Notes: generated from the letters alone by a model not told the origin. A stretch of DNA of 64,000 nt from Collinsella aerofaciens (GCF_015670745.1 NZ_JADPCH010000001.1:62001-126000); one strand, 5' to 3'; shown: positions 26,704-35,753, numbered from the stretch's first letter. Translations and numbers: made by a program.

Positions 26704-27487
26704 ATTAGTGGGCGGCTATGGCGTCCGCGCACGAGAATGCGCAGGGATACGCCGTTTCATCGATTCGGAACAGCGCGTCTCCGTTGATTTGCCCTGCCGT
26801 AGGATCGAGCGCTCGCTGTGCGAAAAACTGCAGGTGACGAACGAAACGTTCGTAAGGCAGCGAGGTGTCATCGAGGGTCGTAGCATAGCGCTTGGAAACA
26901 ATCGCGAGCACGTCGCGAACAAGCTGGACCGAAACAATCAAACGATCGGAGCGTTGCGGCATGGTGGCGTTGACGATATGCAGCGTAATGAAACCCTGCT
27001 CTTCTTCGCTCATCTGAATGCCCATATACTCCTTGATAATCTGCAGCGCACGGCCCGCAAGTGCATACTCCTTGCGATAGAACTGCTGGATCTCGAGCAG
27101 CAACGGATTCTCACAGGAGACGCCCTTGCGCTCGCGCTCCAAAGCAAGGCTGATATGGTCTGCGAGAGCAATGAGAATCTTGTCGTTGATATCAACATTG
27201 AGCTCTCGACGGAGCATCTGAACAATGTCCTCGGCAATCACGAGGTTGACGGTGGGGATGGACTCCAAAAGATGTGCCAAGCGGTCAATCGTACGCGAAT
27301 CCTGAGAAGTTCCCTCCTGCAACGCGTAGGTCTTTTCGATCGACGCCTCGTCGATGGCATCGCCGGCATGACGGCCAAAGCAGAGGCCTCGACCGATGAC
27401 GATGAGCTCGGAGCCATCGTCCGAAGTGACCATTGCGACGTTGTTGTTAAAAACTCGCTTGATAACCACGGTACCCACCACAAGAAT

Positions 27488-28000
27488 TTACTCGGAAAGC
27501 CAGACGACAGGCTCTTTAACAGCAACAGGGCCGGAAGCATGCTCACGAAGAGTCGAGTTCTCCGAGCGCTCGCACACGATAACGAAGACCGTGGGATCGA
27601 AGCCGGCGGCGCGGACCACGTCGAAATCGACCTCGACGAGGGGCTGGCCCGCGTCAACGTGATCACCCTGGGCAACAAGCGCATGGAAGCCCTTGCCCTC
27701 AAGTTTAACAGTGTCGATTCCGATGTGCAGCATCACCTGAGCAGAACTGTCGTCGGACATGATGCCCAGCGCGTGCTCAGTCGGAAACAGCGCCGCGACG
27801 GTGCCGGAAACAGGAGCGCACACCGTTCCCTCTTGGGGAACCACGGCAACGCCATCGCCCACGGCACGGCTGCTAAAAGCGGGGTCATTGGTTTTTTCTA
27901 GATTAACAAGCTCGCCGGAAACAGGGGCGAGGATTTCGAACTCGGAAGCTGCAGTCGCCTGCTTATCCGAGCCGCCCATAAGGCGAGAAAAGAAACCCAT
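27488..28000 (-). CDS. PTS glucose-type EIIA component
   Basis: A 170-residue Crr-like protein starting MGFFSRLMGGSDKQA, with AAGGGA upstream. The phosphorylated histidine is in MLHIGIDTVKLEGKGF and the second active-site His is in the PTEHALGIMSDD segment. PVSGTVAALFPTEHA is diagnostic. It passes phosphate from HPr to the EIIB domain of the nearby EIICB. It is the first gene of the maltose-type operon. The leader on the minus strand (about 28100-28070) holds an imperfect GGTTACCGAG/CTCGG...TAACC hairpin that might be the ribonucleic antiterminator site for the LicT-like protein; this is tentative. Confidence 0.9.
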   Translation of the reverse strand: MGFFSRLMGGSDKQATAASEFEILAPVSGELVNLEKTNDPAFSSRAVGDGVAVVPQEGTVCAPVSGTVAALFPTEHALGIMSDDSSAQVMLHIGIDTVKLEGKGFHALVAQGDHVDAGQPLVEVDFDVVRAAGFDPTVFVIVCERSENSTLREHASGPVAVKEPVVWLSE

Positions 28001-28275
28001 GGTGGCATGTCCCTTCATAAATATAGCCCAACCAAAATCAAGCGAATGCGTCCATAGAGACACACCCGTTCAAAGACTTTGGTTAGGCCCACGTCCGAGG
28101 GACTCGGTAACCTTCCGCATTTCTTTTTACGGAGGTTATTGTAGACAAGCCCAAAGCCAGAACAATCATTATGACCGGTGAGCGGTATTTTTTCTTCGAT
28201 AAACGGTATTTTGGCGGCACTTAGGGACGTTCCTTTCCCGCCGGCACCCAGAGGCACTCCTAGCTCTGGTGCATT

Positions 28276-28323
28276 GGGGACAGGTTTGTTTGCACCAGGT
28301 TGGTGCAGATTAACCTAGCCCCA
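28276..28323. repeat. Palindromic repeat, family D copy 1
   Basis: GGGGACAGGTTTGTTTGCAC and then CAGGTTGGTGCAGATTAACC with partial complementarity; the inner TGCACCAGGTTGGTGCA is a palindrome. A second copy is at 39129-39176. Confidence 0.75.
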
Positions 28324-28343
28324 TTGCACCAATTTCGTATGCG

Positions 28344-29105
28344 CTAGATAAAGAGCTCGCATTCCTTCCGCACGACGCAAACCTTGCTCAGCATCTGGGA
28401 AACAGCGGATAGCTTGTTGGGATCAAGCTTACGAGCGCCTCGCGGACATACGGCAATGCAGCGCATGCAGGAGATGCACGCCTCGCCAGCTGCTCGTTTG
28501 GGGTCACCTTTGTCGATAGCACAAACGGGGCACGCCGCGGCGCATGCACCGCAGGAGACGCAATCCTCTGTTGCCTCGGGTGCCATGCGGTGACCTCCAG
28601 CTTGTTTATAAGGACGATTGCCGGGGATAGAGGGCTCGGACGCGTCCTCAGCCAACAGCTTTTGCTGAATTTGCTGCGCAAACTCTGCGAGCTGCGCCGC
28701 ATCCTGCGCATCCGGACGACCGGCAGCAAACTGTCGCGCGATGGAATGTTCTGCAATGGCTGTAACTGCCGCGATCACCCGGAATCCCGCATGCTTCGCA
28801 ACGTCCTCCAGCTCTACGAGCGTGTCCTCAAACGCGCGGTTTCCGTATACACAAACCAAAACAGCCCGAGCCCCGTTGCCGCGCACCATACCCAACCGGT
28901 CAGCCACCACAGCCGGGATTCTACCGGCATACGCCGGCACAGAGATTACGGCCACGTCGTCCTCAGTCATCGAGACAGCACTGAAATCTAGCCCGCTATC
29001 GGTCAGATCGACGGTAACGGCATTCTTGCCCAGTGCCCCGGCCATAAGGCCAGACACCTTCTGCGTTCCACCCGTCGGACTAAACACAATTTCGAATACG
29101 CTCAT
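28344..29105 (-). CDS. EFR1-type flavodoxin-ferredoxin protein
   Basis: A 253-residue protein. The N-terminal flavodoxin-like domain begins MSVFEIVFSPTGGTQKVSGL, with the FMN phosphate loop SPTGGT, and has VPAYAGRIP and VCVYGNRAFED. The C-terminal domain has two 4Fe-4S clusters: CVSCGACAAACP and CISCMRCIAVCP. This combination is the EFR1 family of electron carriers in anaerobes. It should be cytoplasmic and move single electrons. No operon partner is adjacent. GGAGGGGG precedes the ATG. Confidence 0.9.
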   Translation of the reverse strand: MSVFEIVFSPTGGTQKVSGLMAGALGKNAVTVDLTDSGLDFSAVSMTEDDVAVISVPAYAGRIPAVVADRLGMVRGNGARAVLVCVYGNRAFEDTLVELEDVAKHAGFRVIAAVTAIAEHSIARQFAAGRPDAQDAAQLAEFAQQIQQKLLAEDASEPSIPGNRPYKQAGGHRMAPEATEDCVSCGACAAACPVCAIDKGDPKRAAGEACISCMRCIAVCPRGARKLDPNKLSAVSQMLSKVCVVRKECELFI

Positions 29106-29326
29106 CGAGACACCCTCCCCCTACGCCTGGCAACGCGTCAAGCCGTTTTCACATCCAGCCAGAGTATACGGCGCATGGGGGGGGGGAAGCTCCCCGTTTT
29201 GGTGCGCCAGGCAGCCCGATACACCAACCCATACTGCCCGCCTTTTCGGTTTGCATAATTCCCGGTACAGATTGCATATATTTACTGGATACCGCCGCGT
29301 TCTCCTGAGGTACCCCATCCCAGCAC
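29106..29326. other. Intergenic region with a nine-G run; no gene seen
   Basis: Contains a run of nine G at about 29177-29185. Short frames cross it on both strands but none has a convincing ribosome site or family resemblance. Confidence 0.5.
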
Positions 29327-29559
29327 GTGCAAAAAACGGAGTATTCTGCAGCGCGCTCGCGCCAGCAATACCCCGAGCGGGCAAACCTTTAGGGCGCTGC
29401 GTCATTTTGGGTTCCGACATAGCGAGAATGACGTACCTTTGCTTCGAAAAACGGCGAAATCTAACTCAAAACGCTCATAGGGAGTATCTGAAGGCCACCG
29501 TTGGCAATACCAAATCGTATGCAGCCAACTAGAGCTGCAGAATACTCCAAAAAATGCAC
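29327..29559. mobile_element. MITE-like element, 233 bp with inverted ends
   Basis: The left end has GTGCAAAAAACGGAGTATTC, then TGCAGC (29327-29352). The right end carries GCTGCAGAATACTCC, then AAAAAATGCAC (29534-29559), which is the inverse apart from a few bases. The interior of 180 nt holds no gene. Size and layout fit a nonautonomous miniature element. Confidence 0.55.
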
Positions 29560-29670
29560 GGCGCACCCCATGGGACCCATTGCTGCATGGCAGGAAACAG
29601 GTCCACGGCATCCTCTAGATGCATTCCCGAGGAAATCACATTTGAACTAGCGATCGGATACGGCAAACAA

Positions 29671-29703
29671 AAAGGGCCCCGAGCGTAGTTGCTCGGGGCC
29701 CTT
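29671..29703 (-). terminator. Intrinsic terminator after the DEAD-box helicase
   Basis: A 13-bp stem (AAGGGCCCCGAGC with its complement), followed on the minus strand by TTTTTGTTT. Confidence 0.85.
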
Positions 29704-29735
29704 GGTTCACCTCGCTCTAGCGGGCGATGCGTGTG

Positions 29736-31985
29736 TTATTTGCGCTTGCCGCCACCGTCACCGGGGCGACGGGAGCTGCTGCCGCGCTTGCCGCCACAGC
29801 TGTTGCCATAGCTGCCACGGTTATCGCGACCGCCGGCACGGCCGCCACGGGAGCCGGCCTGGTTGCCGCCGCGAGCGCCACGATAGCCGCCACGACGCTC
29901 CTCGCGGGTATCGTCGTAGTTGCGCCAGTCATCGCGACGATCGCGGCTGGCACGCGGGTCACGACGATCGCGCGACTCGTTAGAACGACCAGCGCCGCCG
30001 CGGCCGCCATTGCCGCGAGCACCCTCGCGACGGTCGCCGCCGCGGCTACCGCGCTCTTCAAAGCGCTTGCCGCCGCGGGACTCACCGCCACGGGCAGCAC
30101 GCTCACCACGACCCTCGCCGCCGCGACGCTCATCACGGCCACCGCGCTCGCCATCACGACCGGAACGACAGCGGTCGCCCGAACCGCGCTTGCCACCGCG
30201 CGAACCGCGGCCCTCGTCCTCGCGCTCGACACGACGACGGCCACCGCGATCCTCATCCTCGCGACGACGACGATGTGCCTCACCCTGGAACTGCTTGGCA
30301 CGACGCTCGGCACGGTTACCGCGCGCAGGCTGCTCAGCGGCACCGGCACCAGCGCGCTCCTCGGCAGCCACCTCGCGAGCCACGCTCTCAACAGCCTCGT
30401 CCACGCGAGCCTGAACGCCCTCGCGCACGCGGGTCTTGCCGCTGCGCTTGGGACGGCTCGGACGCTCGCCGTCACTGCGGCGCTCGTCGCGACCGCGGTT
30501 GGAACGGCCGGCCACGTCGCCGTAATCATCGCCGTTGCGTTTGCCGTCGCGACGCGCCTGCTCAAGCTTCTTCTTGCTCTTGGACTTGCCGCGCTTAGTC
30601 TTCTTCTTCACCTTAAAGGCCGCAGGGTCGCGCTCGGGATCAACCGCAGGCGGGTTGGGACCCACGTGCAGGTCGCCGGCCTCGTAGATGTCGGCGGTCT
30701 TGTCCATGAGCTTCTCGATCTCGTAGAACTCGTCGACGTCCTGCTCGGTCACAAACGTGATGGCCCAGCCCAACTCGCCGGCGCGGCCCGTACGGCCAAT
30801 GCGGTGGATATAGTCGGTCGGCTCGGCCGGCACGTCAAAGTTCACGACGTAGCGCACGTCGCTAATGTCGATGCCGCGGGCGAGAACATCGGTTGCCACC
30901 AGCACGTCGACGGTGCCGTCGCGGAAGGCAGAAAGCGCGCGCTCGCGCTGGGCCTGGCTGCGGTTGCCGTGAATCGCGGCGACCTTGATGCCCTTACGCT
31001 CCAGACGACGGCAGCAGCTATCGGCGCGATGCTTGGTGCGCATAAAGACAATGGTGCGCTCCGGGCCCTCCTTCTTGAGAAACTCGGGCAACAGGTTATT
31101 CTTGGCCTCGATGGACACCGGGAACACAAACTGGTCGACGGTGTCGGCGGTCGACGTGGCGGGCGCGATCTCCACGCGGGCCGGGTCGCTCACCAGGTCG
31201 GTGATCTCGCCCACGGCCTCCTCGTCGAGCGTCGCCGAGAACAGCAGCGTCTGGCGCTCGGCCGGCGTCTCGCGCACAATACGGCGGACGGCGGGCAAAA
31301 AGCCCATGTCGAGCATGCGATCGGCCTCGTCGAGCACCAGCACCTTGACCTCGTTCAGGTGGCAGGCGCCCTGCTCGATCAGGTCGACCAGACGGCCCGG
31401 CGTGGCGACCAGGATATCGCAGCCGTACTTGAGTGCCGCGGTCTGCGGCTTGTAGCTCACGCCACCCACGACGGTCACGGCGACATGGCCGGTGACGTCG
31501 GCAATCTTGCTCGCGACCTCGTCGATCTGCTGGGCGAGCTCGCGCGTGGGGGTGATGACGAGCATCACGGGGCCACGGCCGTTGCCCTCGGGCTTCTTGG
31601 CGCCGCGACGACGGTTGCGGCCGCCGCGCTCACGCACGGGCTTGGGCGGAGCGATGTGCTCCAGATTGTTCATGGTCGGCAGCAAAAAGGCGGCCGTCTT
31701 GCCGGTGCCGGTCTGGGCGGCGGCAAGCAGGTCGCGGCCCTCGAGCACCACGGGGATCGAGCCGGCCTGCACGGGCGTCGGCGCCGTGTAGCCCAGGCTC
31801 TCGATAGCACGAAGCATCTCGTCGGAAAGCCCCAGCTCGTCAAAGGCGGGCAGGCTCTCGGTAGCGGACTCGACGGCCTGGGCAGCATTTGCCTCGTCGG
31901 CGGCATCGAAGGCAGCCTGGGTCATGGCCTCGCGGGTCTCGTCCAGAATCTCGGCGTCGGTGACGTCGGATACAGAATTACGCAT
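29736..31985 (-). CDS. DEAD-box RNA helicase with long Arg/Gly/Asp-rich tail
   Basis: A 749-residue helicase starting MRNSVSDVTDAEILD with AAGGAA upstream. Core motifs: Q motif YTAPTPVQ, Walker A AQTGTGKT, PTRELAQQ, LDEADRMLDMGF (DEAD), SATL, VLVATDVLARGID and HRIGRTGRAG. The core ends near residue 440. The remaining 300 or so residues are low-complexity Arg/Gly/Asp/Glu, ending SSRRPGDGGGKRK, and are probably a disordered RNA-binding tail. Bacterial relatives (DeaD, CshA, RhlE) unwind structured RNA in ribosome assembly or mRNA decay, often in the cold. An insert rich in Arg/Gly (ERGGRNRRRGAKK) lies between motifs I and Ia. Confidence 0.93.
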   Translation of the reverse strand: MRNSVSDVTDAEILDETREAMTQAAFDAADEANAAQAVESATESLPAFDELGLSDEMLRAIESLGYTAPTPVQAGSIPVVLEGRDLLAAAQTGTGKTAAFLLPTMNNLEHIAPPKPVRERGGRNRRRGAKKPEGNGRGPVMLVITPTRELAQQIDEVASKIADVTGHVAVTVVGGVSYKPQTAALKYGCDILVATPGRLVDLIEQGACHLNEVKVLVLDEADRMLDMGFLPAVRRIVRETPAERQTLLFSATLDEEAVGEITDLVSDPARVEIAPATSTADTVDQFVFPVSIEAKNNLLPEFLKKEGPERTIVFMRTKHRADSCCRRLERKGIKVAAIHGNRSQAQRERALSAFRDGTVDVLVATDVLARGIDISDVRYVVNFDVPAEPTDYIHRIGRTGRAGELGWAITFVTEQDVDEFYEIEKLMDKTADIYEAGDLHVGPNPPAVDPERDPAAFKVKKKTKRGKSKSKKKLEQARRDGKRNGDDYGDVAGRSNRGRDERRSDGERPSRPKRSGKTRVREGVQARVDEAVESVAREVAAEERAGAGAAEQPARGNRAERRAKQFQGEAHRRRREDEDRGGRRRVEREDEGRGSRGGKRGSGDRCRSGRDGERGGRDERRGGEGRGERAARGGESRGGKRFEERGSRGGDRREGARGNGGRGGAGRSNESRDRRDPRASRDRRDDWRNYDDTREERRGGYRGARGGNQAGSRGGRAGGRDNRGSYGNSCGGKRGSSSRRPGDGGGKRK

Positions 31986-32491
31986 ATGTTGTTGTTCCTT
32001 ATCTGCACGCGCTATGGGCACGGCATGCGGCCGCGCTGGCGTGCTTGGTAGTGCGCTAATACATACAAAAACGGGTGCGCACAGAGAGGACGTTGCTCAG
32101 CACGCTGGCGATCGCTTTGGCAGCCCTATCACGCGCCGTCCAGACGCAGCAGCTCTAAGCGATGGAGCAGATTCGCCGCCGGTTAGTATACCCGCACTCC
32201 GTATGCCCCCACGTAAACCACAGATGACGAGGCGGACGAGGTGGGCCCGGCCGATTATCTCAATCTGTAACAGATGCAGGGCAAAATCGGGTCCAAATGT
32301 TACGGATCAAGACAGAGGGGGATTTCCGTCCAGTCCAAACCAAATCTCTCAGTCTTCCTGCAATTTCGAACATGTGGCCTATAATGTTGCTTTGGTTACA
32401 CTATTTATTGTGCAGCCATTTAATACGTCGCCCACCGGGGCCATTAATTCCTATCGCCATATTGGCTAGGAAGCAATCAAAGGAGGTATCC
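31986..32491. other. Intergenic region between divergent genes; one family A hairpin, no gene
   Basis: 506 nt between the helicase and the FHA gene. Apart from the hairpin at 32258-32314 I see no coding frame with a ribosome site and no clear promoter. Confidence 0.5.
32258..32314. repeat. Hairpin repeat, family A copy 1
   Basis: Left arm TCTCAATCTGTAACA, 25-nt loop, right arm TGTTACGGATCAAGA. Slightly mismatched compared with other copies. Confidence 0.85.
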
Positions 32492-33454
32492 GTGGCAGCA
32501 GAGACGCCTTGCTCGGTCCTCTATAACGATATTCGCTCGTTCGGCGGTCTTAAACATCTCGAGATCGCCCGAATGCTCATCAATGGAAACTCTTATCTCG
32601 GCAGCACCCTGCTCGAGAAATGTTCTTCCAACCGCTCGTATCTCACCCGTTACATCGTCCATCGCAAGCCTGACCAGTGCGCACCCTCCATCTACAGCGA
32701 CTTTACCGTCACCACACTCAACCTTTCCTCGGCAATCTGCAGCAAGCTCGGCGGCGGCGAGTCCGCCTATCGGGCAATCGCCGAGCACTATCGCGGTCCG
32801 GCCGCCAACGAAATGATGTCGGCTCTCGCCAGCTACAAGCTGGACAGCCGCCTATATGCAAATGCCCTCAATCGCATCGACAACTTCGACGGCAATGCCG
32901 TGCGCGAGAAAAGCACGCTTTACCTTATGCTCTTTGTGGCAACGGGGGCGCTCGCCGATCCCGTTCAGGGCGTGGCCACCGTCGAGCGCTTTTGCGACAG
33001 CAAGACGGGCGGGCACTTTGGCACCACCGAAACTACCGTCGGACGTGGCTTTATGAGCAGCCTGGAACAGCCGCGCACCGTCGCCCCCAATCTCGGTCTG
33101 CTCAGAACCCATGCCGACAACTGCGCCGACATGCAAATCCATCCCCTCACACGCGATCCGCGCGGCACCGTGATTGGTTCTTTGCCCAAAACCTCGCCCA
33201 GCATCACCGATGTGGGCGCCGACGCATCGCGCGAGCATCTTCGCATTTGGCTCGAGGGTGAGCACTGGTACGCCCAGGGCCTTGGATCGACCAACGGCAC
33301 AGTGCTCGAATCGGGCGCGGGCGACGGCGATATTGTGATTGAGCCGCCGCGCGACCAACGCGAGCCCGGCAAAGTCTATCCCCCCGTGGAAATCGCCAAC
33401 AGCGACAGGCTCCATCTGGGTCTCTACACGACATTCCTTGTCATTGTGGACTAG
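32492..33454 (+). CDS. FHA-domain protein
   Basis: A 320-residue protein. GTG 32492 (VAAETPCSVLYND) is preceded by AAAGGAGG. The C-terminal 100 residues are an FHA phosphothreonine-binding domain, with GTVIGSLPKTSPSITDVGAD, ASREHLRIWLE (SxxH) and GLGSTNGTVL. The N-terminal 210 residues are unrecognised; they are mostly helical in composition and have no membrane segment. The membrane Ser/Thr kinase encoded next suggests that the FHA domain reads its phosphorylation. A terminator separates the two genes, so they may be transcribed independently. Confidence 0.85.
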   Translation: MAAETPCSVLYNDIRSFGGLKHLEIARMLINGNSYLGSTLLEKCSSNRSYLTRYIVHRKPDQCAPSIYSDFTVTTLNLSSAICSKLGGGESAYRAIAEHYRGPAANEMMSALASYKLDSRLYANALNRIDNFDGNAVREKSTLYLMLFVATGALADPVQGVATVERFCDSKTGGHFGTTETTVGRGFMSSLEQPRTVAPNLGLLRTHADNCADMQIHPLTRDPRGTVIGSLPKTSPSITDVGADASREHLRIWLEGEHWYAQGLGSTNGTVLESGAGDGDIVIEPPRDQREPGKVYPPVEIANSDRLHLGLYTTFLVIVD

Positions 33455-33457
33455 CAC

Positions 33458-33500
33458 GGACGGCGATCGGAAGACGGTCGCCGTCCGTCTTTCGTCTTCT
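33458..33500 (+). terminator. Intrinsic terminator after the FHA gene
   Basis: GGACGGCGA (33458-33466) pairs with TCGCCGTCC (33478-33486), followed by GTCTTTCGTCTTCT. Confidence 0.75.
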
Positions 33501-33532
33501 ATCTTCTGCGTCGTAAACGACAATACCCAGCG

Positions 33533-33592
33533 GTATACGTGGGCAGTGCGGCTATCATGGTACTTTACCGATATCCACACTGCCCACGTATA
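33533..33592. repeat. Long palindrome upstream of the kinase gene
   Basis: GTATACGTGGGCAGTG at 33533-33548 and its exact complement at 33577-33592, with a 28-nt centre. It ends 33 nt before the kinase ATG. Confidence 0.85.
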
Positions 33593-33625
33593 CGCGCGGC
33601 AACCCATGCTAGACAAAGGAACGCC

Positions 33626-35710
33626 ATGGATACTACCGATAGCGCCTATGGCGACAAACTCATCCGTCTTGACACGTTCGACACCGCCGTGGCGGTCGAC
33701 CCCAGCGCCGAGGACGACGCCAAGCGACGGTTTATGACGCTTATTCTTCAGACGACATACCGCGACGGCGGCAATATCGGACACGTGCTTCGCGCGACCA
33801 ACACAAGCGGCGAGGTCTTTGCCGTCAAGCTGCTCAAGGACAACGCCATCCTTTCCGGCCAAGCCCCCGATCGCTCCGCCGAGCAAGCGGCTGCGCACCT
33901 GGCCAACACCGCCGCGCTGTTCGAGGAGTACCGTCATCTGTGCACCGTCTCGCACCTGCGCGGATTTCCGCGCGTCTATGGCTATGGATCGTGCGAGGAC
34001 GACCCGCTCATCCTCATGGAGTGGGTCGAGGGTACCTCGCTCAAGCAGGTGCTGCCCTTACTTCCGCACGATGCCTCGGGCGGGCTAACTACCCAGATGG
34101 TGGCCGCCGTTGGAAACGCCGTGCTTCGCGCACTCCTGATGACCCAGGGGCTCGTTAATCCGGTCGTCCATCGCGACCTGTCGCCCGCCAATATCATGTT
34201 CCGTACCACCAGTCGAACGCTTGAGCAGCAGATCGCCGATTGCTCCTTTGACCCCTGCCTCATCGACATGGGCTCCGCGACCATAGCCCTCGGCGATGAC
34301 ACGATCACCCGGCGCGCCGACATCTGGCGCTTTGCCACGCCCGCATACGCCGCGCCCGAGATGCTCACGCAGGATATCGAAGGCATCGCGGCCCTTCGCC
34401 GCTCGCCCGCCATCGACGTCTACGCACTATCGAGCATTCTGTACCAGCTCTACAGCGGTCGTAAACCGTTCGATGTCGAGTCGACGGGTGCCGCGGCAAC
34501 CGGCTCGTTCTACCTCATAAAGACCAAGACCAAGCCGGCACCGCTCGAGCCGCGATGCAATGACGACGAAGCGCTCGTCCAGATCATCATGAAAGGCATC
34601 TCGGTCGAACAGGACAATCGTCCCACCGAGCAGCAGATGCTCGAGGTGCTCTCGGCATACCTCACCGATGCCGAATCCGAGGGCCGCGAAGGCGCAGGAG
34701 ACGAGGCCGCGATTGATATCGATTCTGGCACGCACCTTAAGGTCGACGTCGCCGGCGAGCGAGCGCGAGAGATCCTGGAGCAGGCCCGGCACGATGCCAT
34801 GACCCGCCGCCGCTTTATTATCGGTGGCGTTGTCGCAGCCGTTGCGGGGCTCGGCGTTATCGGGGCGGCAACCCATGGCTTTGGCATCCCCGACTACCTG
34901 GACGGCATCCGCGGTTCGCTTGACGACTACACCTGGGATCAGCTGCAGGAGATTTCGCTCAAGATCAAGGCTGCCGAGACCCGTAGCGAGGCACGCGAGA
35001 TTGCCAAGCGCTACCACCTGCTCGATGACAACGGGCATATCCCCTATCCATGCACCAAGCGCGTCACGCTCACCAACGGGCTGCAGGTTGGCGCGCAGCT
35101 TGTGGGCATCCGCCACGATGAACTTCTGGACGGGACGGGCAAGGCCGGACTGACGTTTATGTTCGATGCGGGTATTGCCGAGCGCAACGCTGCAGCTGAA
35201 CCACCGAGCGCCGGCTGGGCAGATTGCGAGCTGCGGGAATGGCTCAACGGCGACGGCCTTAAGCTGCTGCCCAACGAGTTGCGCGCACTCATTAAAGGGG
35301 TCAAGAAGGTCTCGAACAATGTGGGCGCCGCCAACAGCGCATCGTGCCTGAGCGAGTTGCCCGCAACCCTTTGGCTGCCCGCCATGGTCGAGCTGTGCGG
35401 TACGCAACCGCCCGATTCGTTTACCGAGGACTATCACTACCTGGCAGACATCTACAACGGCGAGGGCAAGGAGTATCAGCTCTTCCGCGAGCTCAAGGTG
35501 AGCCCGTATTCCACGAACGAGACGATGGTCCGCCAGTGGAAGGGCAAGGACACCTGTTGGTGGGAGCGCACGGTGAGCCCCGACACATCGGAGAGCGAAG
35601 GCACGCTCTATATGAACCGCGTGGGGCACGACGGCGACGTCTTTACGTACGCAACGCCTGCGGAAAAGCCAAACAAGCTAACCTGTGTGATCCCCGGGTT
35701 CTGTATCTAG
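33626..35710 (+). CDS. Membrane-anchored Ser/Thr protein kinase with C-terminal DUF6273-like domain
   Basis: A 694-residue protein starting MDTTDSAYGDKLIRL after AAAGGA. The kinase domain (about 40-345) has the ATP lysine Lys68 in VFAVKLLK, the catalytic loop VHRDLSPANIMF (Asp184, Asn189) and an APE-like AAPEML. The usual DFG is DMG (214-216), preceded by LI. A single transmembrane segment (about 397-416) follows RRR. The outer 270 residues contain LLDGTGKAGLTFMFD, WADCELREWLNG and WLPAMVELCG, matching DUF6273-type extracellular domains. This is the layout of a PknB-like sensor kinase. Its partner is probably the FHA protein upstream. The signal is unknown. Confidence 0.87.
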   Translation: MDTTDSAYGDKLIRLDTFDTAVAVDPSAEDDAKRRFMTLILQTTYRDGGNIGHVLRATNTSGEVFAVKLLKDNAILSGQAPDRSAEQAAAHLANTAALFEEYRHLCTVSHLRGFPRVYGYGSCEDDPLILMEWVEGTSLKQVLPLLPHDASGGLTTQMVAAVGNAVLRALLMTQGLVNPVVHRDLSPANIMFRTTSRTLEQQIADCSFDPCLIDMGSATIALGDDTITRRADIWRFATPAYAAPEMLTQDIEGIAALRRSPAIDVYALSSILYQLYSGRKPFDVESTGAAATGSFYLIKTKTKPAPLEPRCNDDEALVQIIMKGISVEQDNRPTEQQMLEVLSAYLTDAESEGREGAGDEAAIDIDSGTHLKVDVAGERAREILEQARHDAMTRRRFIIGGVVAAVAGLGVIGAATHGFGIPDYLDGIRGSLDDYTWDQLQEISLKIKAAETRSEAREIAKRYHLLDDNGHIPYPCTKRVTLTNGLQVGAQLVGIRHDELLDGTGKAGLTFMFDAGIAERNAAAEPPSAGWADCELREWLNGDGLKLLPNELRALIKGVKKVSNNVGAANSASCLSELPATLWLPAMVELCGTQPPDSFTEDYHYLADIYNGEGKEYQLFRELKVSPYSTNETMVRQWKGKDTCWWERTVSPDTSESEGTLYMNRVGHDGDVFTYATPAEKPNKLTCVIPGFCI

Positions 35711-35753
35711 GCGGCGGGCGTCTTGCCGTAACGGGACCCCTCCCCGGCAATTG

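Larger units (their letters stand above)
25131..26707 (+). mobile_element. IS110-family element, IS1111 type, about 1.58 kb
   Basis: The element is defined by the broken antiterminator gene: host sequence resumes in frame at 25130 and 26708. The sequence ATGAGAAAGCCATT at 25131 recurs inverted near the right end, four nt from the boundary, giving slightly asymmetric inverted repeats as in the IS1111 subgroup. No target duplication is needed to restore the host frame. It carries one transposase gene and about 335 nt of noncoding DNA on the right. Base composition is higher in GC than its surroundings. The ends are certain to within about 4 nt. Confidence 0.88.
25032..27469 (-). pseudogene. LicT/BglG-family antiterminator split by the IS element
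   Basis: The N-terminal part (27469 down to about 26708) has the RNA-binding CAT domain (KRVFNNNVAMVTSDDGSELI, then GRGLCFGRHAGDAIDEA), PRD1 with ADHISLAL and GFITLHIVNA, and most of PRD2, then stops at AAH. The missing end is intact on the far side of the IS at 25130-25032: it reads IVLSSTYNVVVTDAEKSYLA then YHIVNLLGEPGL and stop, containing the last PRD2 histidine. Joined, the frame is continuous (AAH-IVLSS) and gives about 287 residues, the usual LicT length. The truncated protein lacks a regulatory phosphorylation site. The start at GTG 27469 is chosen by alignment to LicT; 27481 is possible. Confidence 0.9.

Noticed and set aside
28741-29532. 263-codon plus-strand frame across the EFR1-like gene and the MITE-like element
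   Set aside because: It runs antisense to a clear gene and then through noncoding repeat sequence; no ribosome site.
29727-32051. A 774-codon plus-strand frame opposite the DEAD-box helicase
   Set aside because: Ala/Thr/Val-rich low complexity mirrors the Arg/Gly tail codons of the helicase. No start signal and no domain.
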